Shown here: in pieces, positions 56,523-64,000 of the stretch
Layout of the letters: every line of letters starts with the position of its first letter
Numbering within the stretch: position 1 is the stretch's first letter
NCBI GenBank assembly: GCA_910579725.1
Contig: CAJTUD010000001.1
Location: 1 to 64,000 of the forward strand
Direction of reading: 5' to 3'
DNA from: an uncultured Oscillospiraceae bacterium
GTDB lineage: Bacteria; Bacillota; Clostridia; Oscillospirales; Oscillospiraceae
Length of the DNA stretch: 64,000 nt
Program-made: the position numbers and the translations under genes
The notes under the pieces: model-generated
The model's database searches: none
Seen by the model: only the letters and a program-made list of their open reading frames with translations
What the model was told of the DNA's origin: nothing

Positions 56523-57579
56523 GCTGAAGGTTACGATTTTCGGACAATCCCACGCCCCCGCCATTGGGTGCGTGGTCGATGGCCTGCCTGCCGGATTCGC
56601 ACCGGACATGGACCGGGTGTCCGCCTTCATGTCCCGCCGGGCCCCGGGGCAGAACACCTGGTCCACTCCCAGAAAGGAGCGCGACACGCCGGAGATCCTC
56701 TCCGGACTGGTGGAAGGCAGAACCTGCGGTGCACCGGTATCCATGGTCATCCGCAACGCAGATCAGCGCAGCAAAGACTACAGCGGCCTCAAGCGTACGC
56801 CACGGCCTTCTCATGCTGATTATACCGCCATAATAAAATACGGAAATGATTACGATGTTCGCGGCGGCGGGCAGTTTTCCGGACGGCTGACAGCCCCGCT
56901 GTGCTTCGCAGGCGCACTGGCAATACAGCTGCTGGAGCAGCGGGATATTCTGATCGCCGCCCATATCAGCGAAGCAGGCGGAGTATCCGACATCTCTCCT
57001 GACTTTGCCCGGGTCAGCCGGGAGGAGTTGGCGGCTTTGCTCCGCAAGCCCTTCCCTGTCTTCAGTGACGAGGCCGGGGTCCGGATGCGTCAGGCTGTGG
57101 AGGCGGCGCGGATGGACTGCGACTCAGTAGGCGGCGTGATCCGGTGTTTCGCCGTTGGACTGCCTGCTGGGATCGGGGAGCCCATGTTCGGCGGCGTGGA
57201 AAACCGGCTGGCCGGGGCGCTGTTCGGCATCCCCGGCGTACGGGGAGTCTCCTTTGGAACCGGCTTCACCGCCGCCGGAATGCGGGGCAGCGAGCACAAC
57301 GATCCCTTCGTCATGGCCGACGGCCGGGTCTCCGCCATGACCAACCACGCCGGCGGCGTGTTGGGAGGCATCACCAGCGGACTGCCCCTGGTGGTCAACA
57401 TCGCCGTCAAACCTACCGCGTCCATCGCCAGGGAGCAGAACACCGTGGATCTGCAAACCAGGACGGACGCCACTCTGGTCATACATGGCCGGCACGACCC
57501 CTGCATCGTTCCCCGGGCGGTACCGGTGGCGGAGGCTGTGACGGCGCTGACAGTATTGGATATGTTATTGGAGGAGTAA
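56503..57579 (+). CDS. aroC: Chorismate synthase
   Basis: AroC forms chorismate from EPSP using reduced FMN. The 358-residue protein has FGQSHAPAIGCVVDGLPAGF near the start, RGGGQFSGR, the GIPGVRGVSFGTGF block and the C-terminal RTDATLVIHGRHDPCIVPRA, written here as overlapping short motifs. The start is a TTG at 56503, with GGAGGAG 6 nt upstream and inside aroA. The 20-bp overlap implies coupled translation. Confidence 0.95.
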   Translation: MNTLGNKLKVTIFGQSHAPAIGCVVDGLPAGFAPDMDRVSAFMSRRAPGQNTWSTPRKERDTPEILSGLVEGRTCGAPVSMVIRNADQRSKDYSGLKRTPRPSHADYTAIIKYGNDYDVRGGGQFSGRLTAPLCFAGALAIQLLEQRDILIAAHISEAGGVSDISPDFARVSREELAALLRKPFPVFSDEAGVRMRQAVEAARMDCDSVGGVIRCFAVGLPAGIGEPMFGGVENRLAGALFGIPGVRGVSFGTGFTAAGMRGSEHNDPFVMADGRVSAMTNHAGGVLGGITSGLPLVVNIAVKPTASIAREQNTVDLQTRTDATLVIHGRHDPCIVPRAVPVAEAVTALTVLDMLLEE

Positions 57580-57581
57580 AA

Positions 57582-58718
57582 ATGGATTTGCAGGATTACC
57601 GGAACCAGTTGGATCAGATCGATGACCAGCTGGCTGCGCTGTTCCGGCAGCGCATGGAAACCGTCAAAGATGTAGCGGACTACAAGAAGGAACACAACAC
57701 TCCCGTCCTGGCCGCCAACCGGGAGAGGGACATCCTCTACCGGGTCACAGGACAGTGTGGGGAGGGACTTCAGGAGTATACCAAGATTCTGTTCTCTACC
57801 CTTCTGGAGCTGAGCCGGGACTATCAGGAGAACCGGCTGTCCACCGGGGAGTCCAAACTATGCCGGGAAATTCAGGCAGCGGCGGAAAACAAAGGAGACT
57901 TTCCCTCTCGGGCCGTGGTGGCCTGCCAGGGCGTGGAGGGCGCATACTCCCAGATCGCTTGTGATAAAATCTTTCCCCTGCCCCAGATTCTCTACTTTGG
58001 CCGCTTTGACGGCGTGTTCCGGGCAGTGGAGAACGGCATGTGCCGCTATGGCATCCTGCCCATTGAGAACTCCTCCGCCGGTTCCGTCACCGAGGTGTAC
58101 GATCTGATGGAGAAATACAACTGCAAGATTGTGCGCAGTCTGAAACTGAAAATTGAGCACTGCCTGCTGGCAAGGCCCGGCGTGGAGCTGAGCGGCGTGA
58201 AAGAGGTAGTTGCCCACGAGCAGGCTTTGAACCAGTGCGGCGATTTCCTCAAAAGCAGCGGCGTGAAGATCACCGTCTTTGACAACAACGCCCGGGCCGC
58301 CCAGTTCGTGGCTGAAAGCGAACGAACGGACATTGCCGCTATCGCCTCCGCTGGCTGCGCTGACCTCTATGGCCTCCGGATTCTCTCCAACCACGTGTCC
58401 AACTCCGACCACAACTACACCCGGTTTATCTGTATCTCCAAGAACCTGGAGATCTACGAGGGAGCCAACAAAATCACCTTTGTCACCTCCGCCAGCCATC
58501 GGCCCGGCTCTCTTTACAGCCTTATCGCCAAATTTGCCACCCGCGGGCTCAATATCAGCAAGCTGGAAAGCCGCCCCATCCCCGGTAAGGATTTCGAGTT
58601 CCGCTTCTACTTTGATGTGGACGCCTCCGTCCGGAACGCGGACACTCTGGCCGTATTGAGCCAGCTGGAACAGGAGGACTTTTTCACCTTCCTGGGTGCG
58701 TACAGCGAGGTATTCTGA
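57582..58718 (+). CDS. pheA: Bifunctional chorismate mutase / prephenate dehydratase (P-protein)
   Basis: The P-protein turns chorismate into prephenate and then phenylpyruvate for phenylalanine. The 378-residue protein has a chorismate mutase domain (about 1-90; YRNQLDQIDDQLAALFRQR), a prephenate dehydratase domain (about 108-290) with GVEGAYSQIA, LPIENSSAGSV and the catalytic NYTRF, and an ACT regulatory domain (about 298-372) with GSLYSLIAKFATRGLNISKL and the ESRP phenylalanine-binding motif. Feedback inhibition by phenylalanine is therefore expected. GGAGGAG precedes the ATG at 57582, 2 bp after the aroC stop. Confidence 0.95.
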   Translation: MDLQDYRNQLDQIDDQLAALFRQRMETVKDVADYKKEHNTPVLAANRERDILYRVTGQCGEGLQEYTKILFSTLLELSRDYQENRLSTGESKLCREIQAAAENKGDFPSRAVVACQGVEGAYSQIACDKIFPLPQILYFGRFDGVFRAVENGMCRYGILPIENSSAGSVTEVYDLMEKYNCKIVRSLKLKIEHCLLARPGVELSGVKEVVAHEQALNQCGDFLKSSGVKITVFDNNARAAQFVAESERTDIAAIASAGCADLYGLRILSNHVSNSDHNYTRFICISKNLEIYEGANKITFVTSASHRPGSLYSLIAKFATRGLNISKLESRPIPGKDFEFRFYFDVDASVRNADTLAVLSQLEQEDFFTFLGAYSEVF

Positions 58719-58719
58719 A

Positions 58720-59943
58720 ATGGAGTACGGACTGCTGGGCGAAAAGCTGGGGCACAGCTTTTCGCCTCAGATTCACAGGGCTCTGTCCGGTTATGACTAC
58801 CAGCTTCTGCCCACACCGCCGGAGCAGGTGGAGGAGCTGCTCCGCCGCCGGGCCTTCCAGGGACTGAATGTCACCATTCCCTACAAGCAGACGGTAATTC
58901 CTTTCTGTGATAAAGTAGACCCCCGGGCCGCCGTCATCGGGGCGGTAAATACCATCGTAAACCGGAGCGGAACCCTTGTGGGGTACAATACGGATCTGGA
59001 CGGTCTGATCTATCTGGCCCGGCGGACAGGCGTGGACATGGCGGGGAAAAAGGTGGTCATTCTGGGCTCGGGCGGCACCAGCCGTACCGCCCGGGCCGCC
59101 GCAGAGGAGCTGGGAGCGGCGAAAGTTGTGACAGTCTCCCGAAAGGGAGAGGACAACTACGAAAACCTCTTCCGCCACGGGGACGCGGAAGTTCTCATCA
59201 ACACCACCCCTGTGGGCATGTTCCCCAATGCCGGAGCGTCTCCTGTGTCCTTGGATATCTTTCCCCATCTGACCGGCGTGCTGGACGTGGTATTCAATCC
59301 CCTGTGCACTGCTCTGTGTATGGAGGCGGAGGCGCGGGGCATCCCCGCCGCCTGCGGTCTGCCCATGCTGGTGGCCCAGGCCAGACGGGCCGCGGAGCTG
59401 TTCACGGACACAGTGATCGAATCTGAACGCATGGAAGCGGTGCTGGCTGATCTGGTCCGGCAGGTGAGAAACGTGGTTCTCATCGGAATGCCCGGCTGCG
59501 GCAAGAGCGCGGTGGGCCGGGCCCTTGCACGACGGCTGGGGAAGGAATTCGTGGATCTGGATCAGATCATCACGGAGCGGGCGGGGAAATCCATCCCCGA
59601 TATTTTCGCCCAGGAGGGAGAAGACGCTTTCCGAGCTCTGGAAACCCGGACAATTCGAGAGGCCGGGGCACACACCGGCTGCGTCCTGAGCACCGGAGGC
59701 GGTGCCGTCATCCGCCGGGAAAACTACGCCCCACTCCATCAGAACGGCGTGATCGTCCACATCCGGCGGGATGTGGACCGGCTTCCCACGGCGGGACGGC
59801 CCGTATCCCAGAGTACGGACCTCCACGAACTGTGGCGGCGGCGGGAGCCGCTGTACGCCGCCTTCGCTGACGTGACTGCGGACAATAACGGCACGATGGA
59901 GGAAACCCTTCACCAGATTGAAAAGGAGTTGAACGCCTTGTGA
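58720..59943 (+). CDS. Fused shikimate dehydrogenase / shikimate kinase
   Basis: A 407-residue fusion of two shikimate-pathway enzymes. Residues 1-245 are AroE: LGEKLGHSFSPQIHRAL (substrate Ser residues), GLNVTIPYKQ with the catalytic Lys, NTD in GYNTDLDG, and the NADP loop GSGGTSRTA. Residues 255-407 are AroK: P-loop GMPGCGKSAVG, DLDQIITERAGKSIPDIF, ETRTIRE and STGGGAVIR. The frame is continuous with no stop, and each half has its catalytic residues, so the fusion is probably real. The ATG at 58720 lies 1 bp after the pheA stop; earlier in-frame codons fall inside pheA. It joins step 4 and step 5 of the pathway. Confidence 0.94.
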   Translation: MEYGLLGEKLGHSFSPQIHRALSGYDYQLLPTPPEQVEELLRRRAFQGLNVTIPYKQTVIPFCDKVDPRAAVIGAVNTIVNRSGTLVGYNTDLDGLIYLARRTGVDMAGKKVVILGSGGTSRTARAAAEELGAAKVVTVSRKGEDNYENLFRHGDAEVLINTTPVGMFPNAGASPVSLDIFPHLTGVLDVVFNPLCTALCMEAEARGIPAACGLPMLVAQARRAAELFTDTVIESERMEAVLADLVRQVRNVVLIGMPGCGKSAVGRALARRLGKEFVDLDQIITERAGKSIPDIFAQEGEDAFRALETRTIREAGAHTGCVLSTGGGAVIRRENYAPLHQNGVIVHIRRDVDRLPTAGRPVSQSTDLHELWRRREPLYAAFADVTADNNGTMEETLHQIEKELNAL

Positions 59944-60395
59944 AGCTGCTGTTTCTCAACGGGCCCAACCTGAACATGCTGGGCATCCGGGAGCCGGACA
60001 TCTATGGAAAGCAGACCTACGCCGACCTGGAGGAATACATCCGGGGTTTTTGCGGAGATCTGGGAATCGGATGTGAAATTTTTCAGTCCAACCATGAGGG
60101 AGCCCTGGTGGATGCCATCCAGGCCGCTTACCAGAAATTTGATGGCATCGTCATCAATCCTGCCGCCTACACCCACACCAGCGTGGCCTTGCTGGACGCG
60201 CTGAAGGCTGTGGGTCTGCCGGCGGCGGAGGTCCATCTCTCCGACGTCAGTCGGCGTGAGGATTTCCGGCAGATATCCTACGTCCGGCTGGCCTGCTGCA
60301 AGACCTTCGCCGGATTCGGATTTGAGGGCTACCGGCTGGCTGCGGAATATCTGCTGACAACGAAAAGCGGCGTGATCGATACTGCGAAGGAATAA
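59940..60395 (+). CDS. aroQ: Type II 3-dehydroquinate dehydratase
   Basis: AroQ dehydrates 3-dehydroquinate to 3-dehydroshikimate. The 151-residue protein is a typical type II enzyme: LLFLNGPNLNMLGIREPDIYG (the catalytic Tyr is the one in DIYG), FQSNHEGALVDAI, INPAAYTHTSVALLDAL with the catalytic His, and EVHLSDVSRREDFR. It starts with a GTG overlapping the previous stop (GTGA). It is the last gene of the operon; downstream is a palindromic repeat element rather than a clear terminator. Confidence 0.95.
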   Translation: MKLLFLNGPNLNMLGIREPDIYGKQTYADLEEYIRGFCGDLGIGCEIFQSNHEGALVDAIQAAYQKFDGIVINPAAYTHTSVALLDALKAVGLPAAEVHLSDVSRREDFRQISYVRLACCKTFAGFGFEGYRLAAEYLLTTKSGVIDTAKE

Positions 60396-60424
60396 CCAAG
60401 TCAGGTCTTTTCACATACAATGGC

Positions 60425-60589
60425 CTAGGAGCTGTTTGAAAATTGTCAACACACCCAACCAGCAGACCTTTTCCGCCATATGGCGCTAAATTTTCTTGCC
60501 ATACGACAGTATGCCTGGGAAAATTTTCCTTGTCTGGCAAAAAAGCTCCTCGCTGTTGGACAGATTGCCAGTTATCAAGCAGCCCCTAG
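60425..60589. mobile_element. 165-bp palindromic MITE-like element (copy 1)
   Basis: The ends at 60425-60445 and 60569-60589 are inverted repeats matching at 17 of 21 positions (outer 15 bp: 13 of 15, CTAGGAGCTGTTTGA type). The interior contains further palindromes: GCCATATGGC, CATAC/GTATG and GGAAAATTTTCC. It fills the gap between aroQ and the ferritin-like gene, ending 3 bp before that gene's AGGAGG site. It encodes nothing plausible. The core shares ordered words with the second element at 62690-62853. Confidence 0.65.
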
Positions 60590-60606
60590 TAAAGGAGGCT
60601 GTTGCT

Positions 60607-61257
60607 ATGGAAAACAACATGTGCGGCGGGCAGGCCCCATCTCCCGCCTACGACTTTCGCGTATATGACCAGGTCTGGCAGCGGGTCGCTCCGGGGATGG
60701 ACCCTTTCGCCGCCGACCCTGCCGCCGCCGGTATGACGGTGGCCGCACCCGCTCCCACACCGGCCCCCGCCGCCGCGCCGGTTCCCGCTCAGGAAGGCGG
60801 CGGAAACCTGCCCGGCGCGGACCCCAACCCCTGCTGCATGGGCACCGAAGCCAGGGAATCTCTGGAGGTTCTTGAAGGTTTCTTGCAGGAGGAGCTGGCG
60901 GAAAGCCGGTATTGCCAGGCAATGGCCTGCCGTGTAAAAAACAGGCAGGCCGCGCGGCTGATGCGCCAGGCCTCCGTGGAGAAACGGGCCGCCGCCAGGG
61001 AGCTGTGCGCGGCCTACTATCTCATCACCGGCAGCCAGTACAACCCGGCCATTACCGTGGAACGCCTCCGGTGGGAGGATCTGCCCCAGGCTCTGCGCTC
61101 CTGTTACCACCAGGAGACCTGCAACGGTATGAACTACCGGCGGGCTGCGGAGGAGACCCTGGACCTGTGCCTGCAAAAGCTGTTCGGCCGGCTGGCGGAG
61201 CAGTCCTACCGCCGGGCAGAGGAGGTTCTTGCCCTGCTGGGCTGTCTGATCTGCTGA
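60607..61257 (+). CDS. Ferritin-like domain protein
   Basis: A 216-residue protein with an Ala/Pro-rich N-terminal stretch (about 45-65, APTPAPAAAPVPA) and a C-terminal four-helix, ferritin-like region (about 80-216; SLEVLEGFLQEELAESRYC, QASVEKRAAARELCAAYY, EQSYRRAEEVLALL). The classic E-x-x-H metal pairs of rubrerythrins are not evident: the second helix reads EKRAAARE with no His, so metal binding is doubtful. AGGAGG lies 8 nt before the ATG at 60607. An earlier in-frame ATG at 60496 lies inside the repeat element and is rejected. It is followed after 28 bp by the HD-domain gene. Function is unknown. Confidence 0.78.
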   Translation: MENNMCGGQAPSPAYDFRVYDQVWQRVAPGMDPFAADPAAAGMTVAAPAPTPAPAAAPVPAQEGGGNLPGADPNPCCMGTEARESLEVLEGFLQEELAESRYCQAMACRVKNRQAARLMRQASVEKRAAARELCAAYYLITGSQYNPAITVERLRWEDLPQALRSCYHQETCNGMNYRRAAEETLDLCLQKLFGRLAEQSYRRAEEVLALLGCLIC

Positions 61258-61285
61258 AAAGTACATAATACAAAGGAGAACAATT

Positions 61286-61873
61286 ATGACTCACACCAGA
61301 GACGAGGTGTTGGTCCTGCTGCGCCAATACAACAAGGAACCCTTCCACATTCTCCATGCCTTGACGGTGGAGGGCGTCATGACTTGGTATGCCAGAGAGC
61401 TGGGCTATGGTCAGGAGGCAGACTTCTGGTCCATGGCGGGGCTGCTGCACGACATCGACTTCGAGCAATGGCCCGAGGAGCACTGCCGTAAGGCTTCGGA
61501 GCTTTTGAGAGAGGCTGGTATGGACGACAGGCTAATCCACGCCGTGGTAAGCCACGCCTATGGCTTGTGCTCTGACGTGGAGCCGGAGCACGAGATGGAG
61601 AAGGTCCTTTTTGCCGCCGACGAGCTGACGGGCCTCATTGGCGCCGCCGCCCGGATGCGCCCCAGCAAAAGCGTTCAGGACATGGAGGTCAGCAGCCTGA
61701 AGAAGAAATTCAAGGATAAGAAATTCGCCGCCGGGTGCAGCCGGGAGGTCATCCGGCAGGGTGCGGAGCGCCTTGGCTGGGAGCTGGAGACGCTGATGGA
61801 GCGGACCATTCTGGCCATGCGAAGCTGCGAGGAGAAGGTCAACGCCGAAATGGCGGCGCTGGGGCTGGCGTAA
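61286..61873 (+). CDS. HD-domain phosphohydrolase
   Basis: A 195-residue soluble HD-superfamily protein. Metal-binding residues appear as HILHALTVEG (first His), LLHDIDFEQW (HD pair, about residues 54-55) and AVVSHAYGL (later His), with FAADELTGL closing the site. Such proteins hydrolyse phosphate esters of nucleotides or related compounds; the substrate cannot be told. AAAGGAG precedes the ATG. It lies 4 bp before the lipoprotein gene. Confidence 0.85.
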   Translation: MTHTRDEVLVLLRQYNKEPFHILHALTVEGVMTWYARELGYGQEADFWSMAGLLHDIDFEQWPEEHCRKASELLREAGMDDRLIHAVVSHAYGLCSDVEPEHEMEKVLFAADELTGLIGAAARMRPSKSVQDMEVSSLKKKFKDKKFAAGCSREVIRQGAERLGWELETLMERTILAMRSCEEKVNAEMAALGLA

Positions 61874-61877
61874 GTCT

Positions 61878-62492
61878 ATGGGCAAGAAAATATGGGCGGC
61901 GCTGCTGCTTTTCTGTCTGCTGCTGACCGCCTGCCATCGGCCCGCCGCACCGGAGCCGGAGCCAGCGCCGGACTCTGCTCCGTCCGCCGGTGTGCCTATC
62001 CCGCCAGCCAACATCCCAATCGATTCTCAGCCTGAGCCTGTCTTTCTGGATCGACTGACTATCGAAATAGTGGCAGAATGGGGTGAGACGGACCGTATTC
62101 TTTCCCAGCTGGAGGAGCTCTCCCGGCTGGCTGGAGAAGCGCTGGAGGAAAAGGGCTGCACCGTGGATAATCCGGTGACAATCACCATTGGCACCGCCGG
62201 AGGTATCACGGCTCAAGCCCTGTGCGACGGCGGCGTGGATGCGGCAATTCTGCCTACAAGCGACTACGAAACAATTGTGGATCATGTATCCGCCATCCTC
62301 CATTCTATGGACAACGATACCACCATGGCCGTCACTCTGTTCCGGGAGGAACTGGACAACAACTTCCAGGCTATTCTCTCCGCCGCCCTGCTGGAAACCG
62401 ACGCAGGCCAGGAATTCCTGAAAACTTGTTATCCGGAAACCATGTTCTCAGGAATGAACAGCTGGAGTTTCCCAAACAATTCCCGGCCGTAA
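61878..62492 (+). CDS. Lipoprotein with weak resemblance to phosphonate-type binding proteins
   Basis: A 204-residue exported lipoprotein. The signal peptide ends in the lipobox LLTAC (Cys19), followed by a Pro/Glu-rich spacer (20-55). The domain begins RLTIEIVAEWGETDRILSQLEEL and contains GGVDAAILPTSDYETI, reminiscent of the ligand-binding strand of PhnD-like substrate-binding proteins. The C-terminus TDAGQEFLKTCYPETMF resembles the PhnD end too. At about 150 residues the domain is roughly half the usual size, as if a middle part is missing. No ABC transporter genes are adjacent. The PhnD link is a weak inference. Confidence 0.72.
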   Translation: MGKKIWAALLLFCLLLTACHRPAAPEPEPAPDSAPSAGVPIPPANIPIDSQPEPVFLDRLTIEIVAEWGETDRILSQLEELSRLAGEALEEKGCTVDNPVTITIGTAGGITAQALCDGGVDAAILPTSDYETIVDHVSAILHSMDNDTTMAVTLFREELDNNFQAILSAALLETDAGQEFLKTCYPETMFSGMNSWSFPNNSRP

Positions 62493-62570
62493 TGCTTTTT
62501 CTCGAAAAAGCATCAGACCGAAAAGCGCAGGGCGCGGAACTTACGTTCCGCGCCCTGTCGGTATTTTCAG
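62492..62570 (+). terminator. Double-hairpin terminator after the lipoprotein gene
   Basis: A 10-bp AT-rich hairpin (62492-62513) is followed by a perfect 12-bp GC hairpin (62529-62540 with 62545-62556, loop TTAC) and then GTCGGTATTTT. Confidence 0.75.
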
Positions 62571-62852
62571 CTAGGAAGGGCCCTCACGTCTGATGCAGGC
62601 GTACAGGCCCGCGGCCCATCGGGCCGTCAAAAAGTTTTTCTTTTGGTTCTTCTCTTTGTTCCCAAAGAAAAGGATGCCTCCTCCGCCTTAGAACCTGTAT
62701 TCACAGGTGTTGAACGCCGTCTGGGCGGGTCTTTTGCCGCCCTGCCGCGTTAAAAAATCTTGAAATACGTCAAGTATTCCGGCGATTTTTTGCCTTGCAG
62801 GACGACAAAATCCCTCGTCCATCCAGCATCCCCCACCTATGAATACAGGTTC
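62493..62852. other. Intergenic region between lipoprotein gene and glgP
   Basis: This 360-bp convergent gap contains the double terminator (62492-62570), a pyrimidine-rich stretch (62630-62660) and the second palindromic element (62690-62853). No gene was seen. No separate terminator for glgP was found, so the palindromic element may fold and serve as one. Confidence 0.6.
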
Positions 62853-62853
62853 T
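62690..62853. mobile_element. 164-bp palindromic MITE-like element (copy 2)
   Basis: The ends at 62690-62709 (AGAACCTGTATTCACAGGTG) and 62834-62853 are inverted repeats matching at 19 of 20 positions. Length and inner layout mirror the element at 60425-60589: both contain, in the same order, CTTTT-x-CGCC, TCTTG, ATACG-x-CA, GTAT-x-CC-x-GG, TTTT-x-CCTTG and CAAAA. The right end overlaps the first base of the glgP stop codon. It has no coding capacity. Confidence 0.75.
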
Positions 62854-64000
62854 TACTTTTTGTATGGCACGTGCCAGATCCGCTCCGCATAGTCCGCAAT
62901 GGACCGGTCGGCAGCAAAAATGCCGGAGCGGGCAATATTGTGAAGGCTTATCTGATTCCATTTCTTCTGATCGGCATAGGTCTCCTCCATTCTGCGCTCC
63001 GCAGCGCAGTAGGAGGCGAAATCGGCCAGAAGCATATACTCGTCGGCAGGAGAACCGTTGACCCCCAGCAGCAGGCGCTGTACCAGATCGTCGTAGCGCA
63101 CGCCGTCCCGGAAACCGTTGTTGATATGATCCAGAACCCGGTGGAGATTGGGGTCCCGGGTGTAGAGATTGAAGGGGCTGTAGCCAATGTCCCGCATCTC
63201 CTTGATCTCTTCCGTCTTCAGGCCGAAAAGGAACATGTTCTCGTCGCCCAGAACCTCGTGCATCTCCACGTTGGCCCCATCCAGGGTGCCCACAGTCAGG
63301 GCACCGTTCATCATGAACTTCATGTTGCCGGTTCCGCTGGCCTCCTTGCCGGCGGTGGAAATCTGCTGGCTCACCTCGCTGGCGGGCATCAGGACTTCCG
63401 CCAGGGATACCCGGTAGTTTTCCATAAAGAACACCTGGAGTTTATCCTTGCAGATGGGATCGCTGTTGATCTGGTCCGCCAGAGAGTTGATGAGGCGGAT
63501 GATCCGCTTGGCCACGGCATAGCCGGGTGCGGCCTTCGCGCCAAAAATGAAGGTATGGGGATGGATCTCCATATTGGGGTGATCCTGAAGCTGGTGATAC
63601 ATGTGAATGATATGCATCACATTCAGCAGCTGGCGCTTGTATTCGTGGAGGCGCTTGACCTGTACGTCGAAAATGGCGTCGGGATTGACGAGGAAACCCT
63701 GGGCCTTCTTGGCGTACTTGGCAAAAGCTTCCTTGTTGGCTTTCTTGATCTGACCCAAACGAAGGAGAACCTCCTTGTCGCTGGCATATTTGTCCAGCTT
63801 GGGCAACTCCTCGCCGGGATGGAGCAGGTAACGGTCACTCTTGGTCAGATCCCGGATCAGCTGGTCCAGACCGGGGTTGATCTCCGCCAGCCAGCGGCGG
63901 TGATCAATGCCGTTGGTCACATTCTTGAACTTATCCGGCTCCATGCCGCAGGCATCCCGGAACACGTCGCTGCGCAGGATGTCGCTGTGGAGAGCGGACA
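62853..64000 (-). CDS. glgP: Glycogen/alpha-glucan phosphorylase (5' part beyond the window)
   Basis: Glycogen phosphorylase releases glucose 1-phosphate from alpha-1,4-glucans using pyridoxal phosphate. Only the C-terminal ~381 residues are present; the frame stays open to the window edge. Signatures are KFKNVTNGIDHRRWL, RLHEYKRQLLNVMHIIHMY, GAKAAPGYAVAKRIIRLIN, FMENYRVSLAEVLMPASEVS and EASGTGNMKFMMNGALT, whose Lys binds pyridoxal phosphate. The stop codon overlaps the right end of the repeat element at 62690-62853. Other glg genes are not in view. Confidence 0.96.
   Translation of the reverse strand, partial: SALHSDILRSDVFRDACGMEPDKFKNVTNGIDHRRWLAEINPGLDQLIRDLTKSDRYLLHPGEELPKLDKYASDKEVLLRLGQIKKANKEAFAKYAKKAQGFLVNPDAIFDVQVKRLHEYKRQLLNVMHIIHMYHQLQDHPNMEIHPHTFIFGAKAAPGYAVAKRIIRLINSLADQINSDPICKDKLQVFFMENYRVSLAEVLMPASEVSQQISTAGKEASGTGNMKFMMNGALTVGTLDGANVEMHEVLGDENMFLFGLKTEEIKEMRDIGYSPFNLYTRDPNLHRVLDHINNGFRDGVRYDDLVQRLLLGVNGSPADEYMLLADFASYCAAERRMEETYADQKKWNQISLHNIARSGIFAADRSIADYAERIWHVPYKK

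Noticed and set aside
60496..60606. Earlier in-frame start for the ferritin-like gene
   Set aside because: It lies within the palindromic element, while AGGAGG is correctly placed before the ATG at 60607.

Overview
The window looks like chromosomal DNA from a GC-rich, gut-type member of the Clostridia (Oscillospiraceae-like, for example the Flavonifractor/Oscillibacter/Intestinimonas group). This is an inference. It rests on a group-B-like [FeFe] hydrogenase, a V-type ATPase of the Na+ type, an arginine deiminase, a cysteine desulfidase-like protein, an XDH-type molybdenum hydroxylase of the length seen in selenium-dependent enzymes, a mucin-type M60 peptidase beside an SLH protein, AGGAGG ribosome sites with many TTG/GTG starts, and sigma-A promoters of the TTGACA-N17-TATAAT type. 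No tRNA, rRNA, CRISPR array, transposase or phage gene was seen.

Layout. 1-5.6 kb (mostly minus): rpsL (cut by the edge) behind an L7Ae-like gene with its own promoter, a monomeric [FeFe] hydrogenase, rlmH-walJ and murA. 5.9-12.1 kb (plus): a single-gene XDH-like enzyme, then a BlaI/M56 (BlaR-like) pair whose sensor has an unusual ~690-residue tail. 12.2-19.5 kb (minus): a four-gene surface operon (M60 peptidase with a dockerin-like segment, SLH protein with a cohesin-like front half, a 137-aa unknown, and a lipoprotein nuclease that lacks a canonical start codon). 19.6-24.8 kb (minus): a signalling operon (REC/HD-GYP/GGDEF protein, HPt protein, hybrid histidine kinase). 24.8-29.1 kb: cysteine desulfidase-like gene, a GNAT gene remnant, arcA and an ornithine carbamoyltransferase. 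29.2-41.0 kb (minus): mfd, pnp, rpsO, a DUF1538/tandem P-II/flavoprotein operon and a guaB of the Tritrichomonas foetus type. 41.2-42.0 kb (plus): a lipid kinase. 42.4-51.3 kb (minus): a nine-gene V-type ATPase operon (H-I-K-E-C-F-A-B-D). 51.6-52.7 kb (minus): a membrane-anchored DUF4015-like glycosidase. 53.0-60.4 kb (plus): an aromatic amino acid operon, tyrA-(membrane protein)-aroB-aroA-aroC-pheA-aroE/K fusion-aroQ. 60.6-62.5 kb (plus): a ferritin-like protein, an HD protein and a lipoprotein. 62.9-64.0 kb (minus): the 3' part of glgP.

How the genes work together. The aro operon covers every step from DAHP to chorismate and on to prephenate, phenylpyruvate and 4-hydroxyphenylpyruvate; only DAHP synthase is absent. 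The V-ATPase operon is complete and its K subunit keeps the Na+ ligand residues. The surface operon may dock a mucin-directed peptidase to an S-layer protein; this is the strongest candidate for an undescribed system. Two ~165-bp imperfect palindromes with terminal inverted repeats (60425-60589 and 62690-62853) look like related non-autonomous mobile elements. Structured leaders precede mfd and pnp. Domain and family names come from recognising motifs in the translated sequence; no database search was run.
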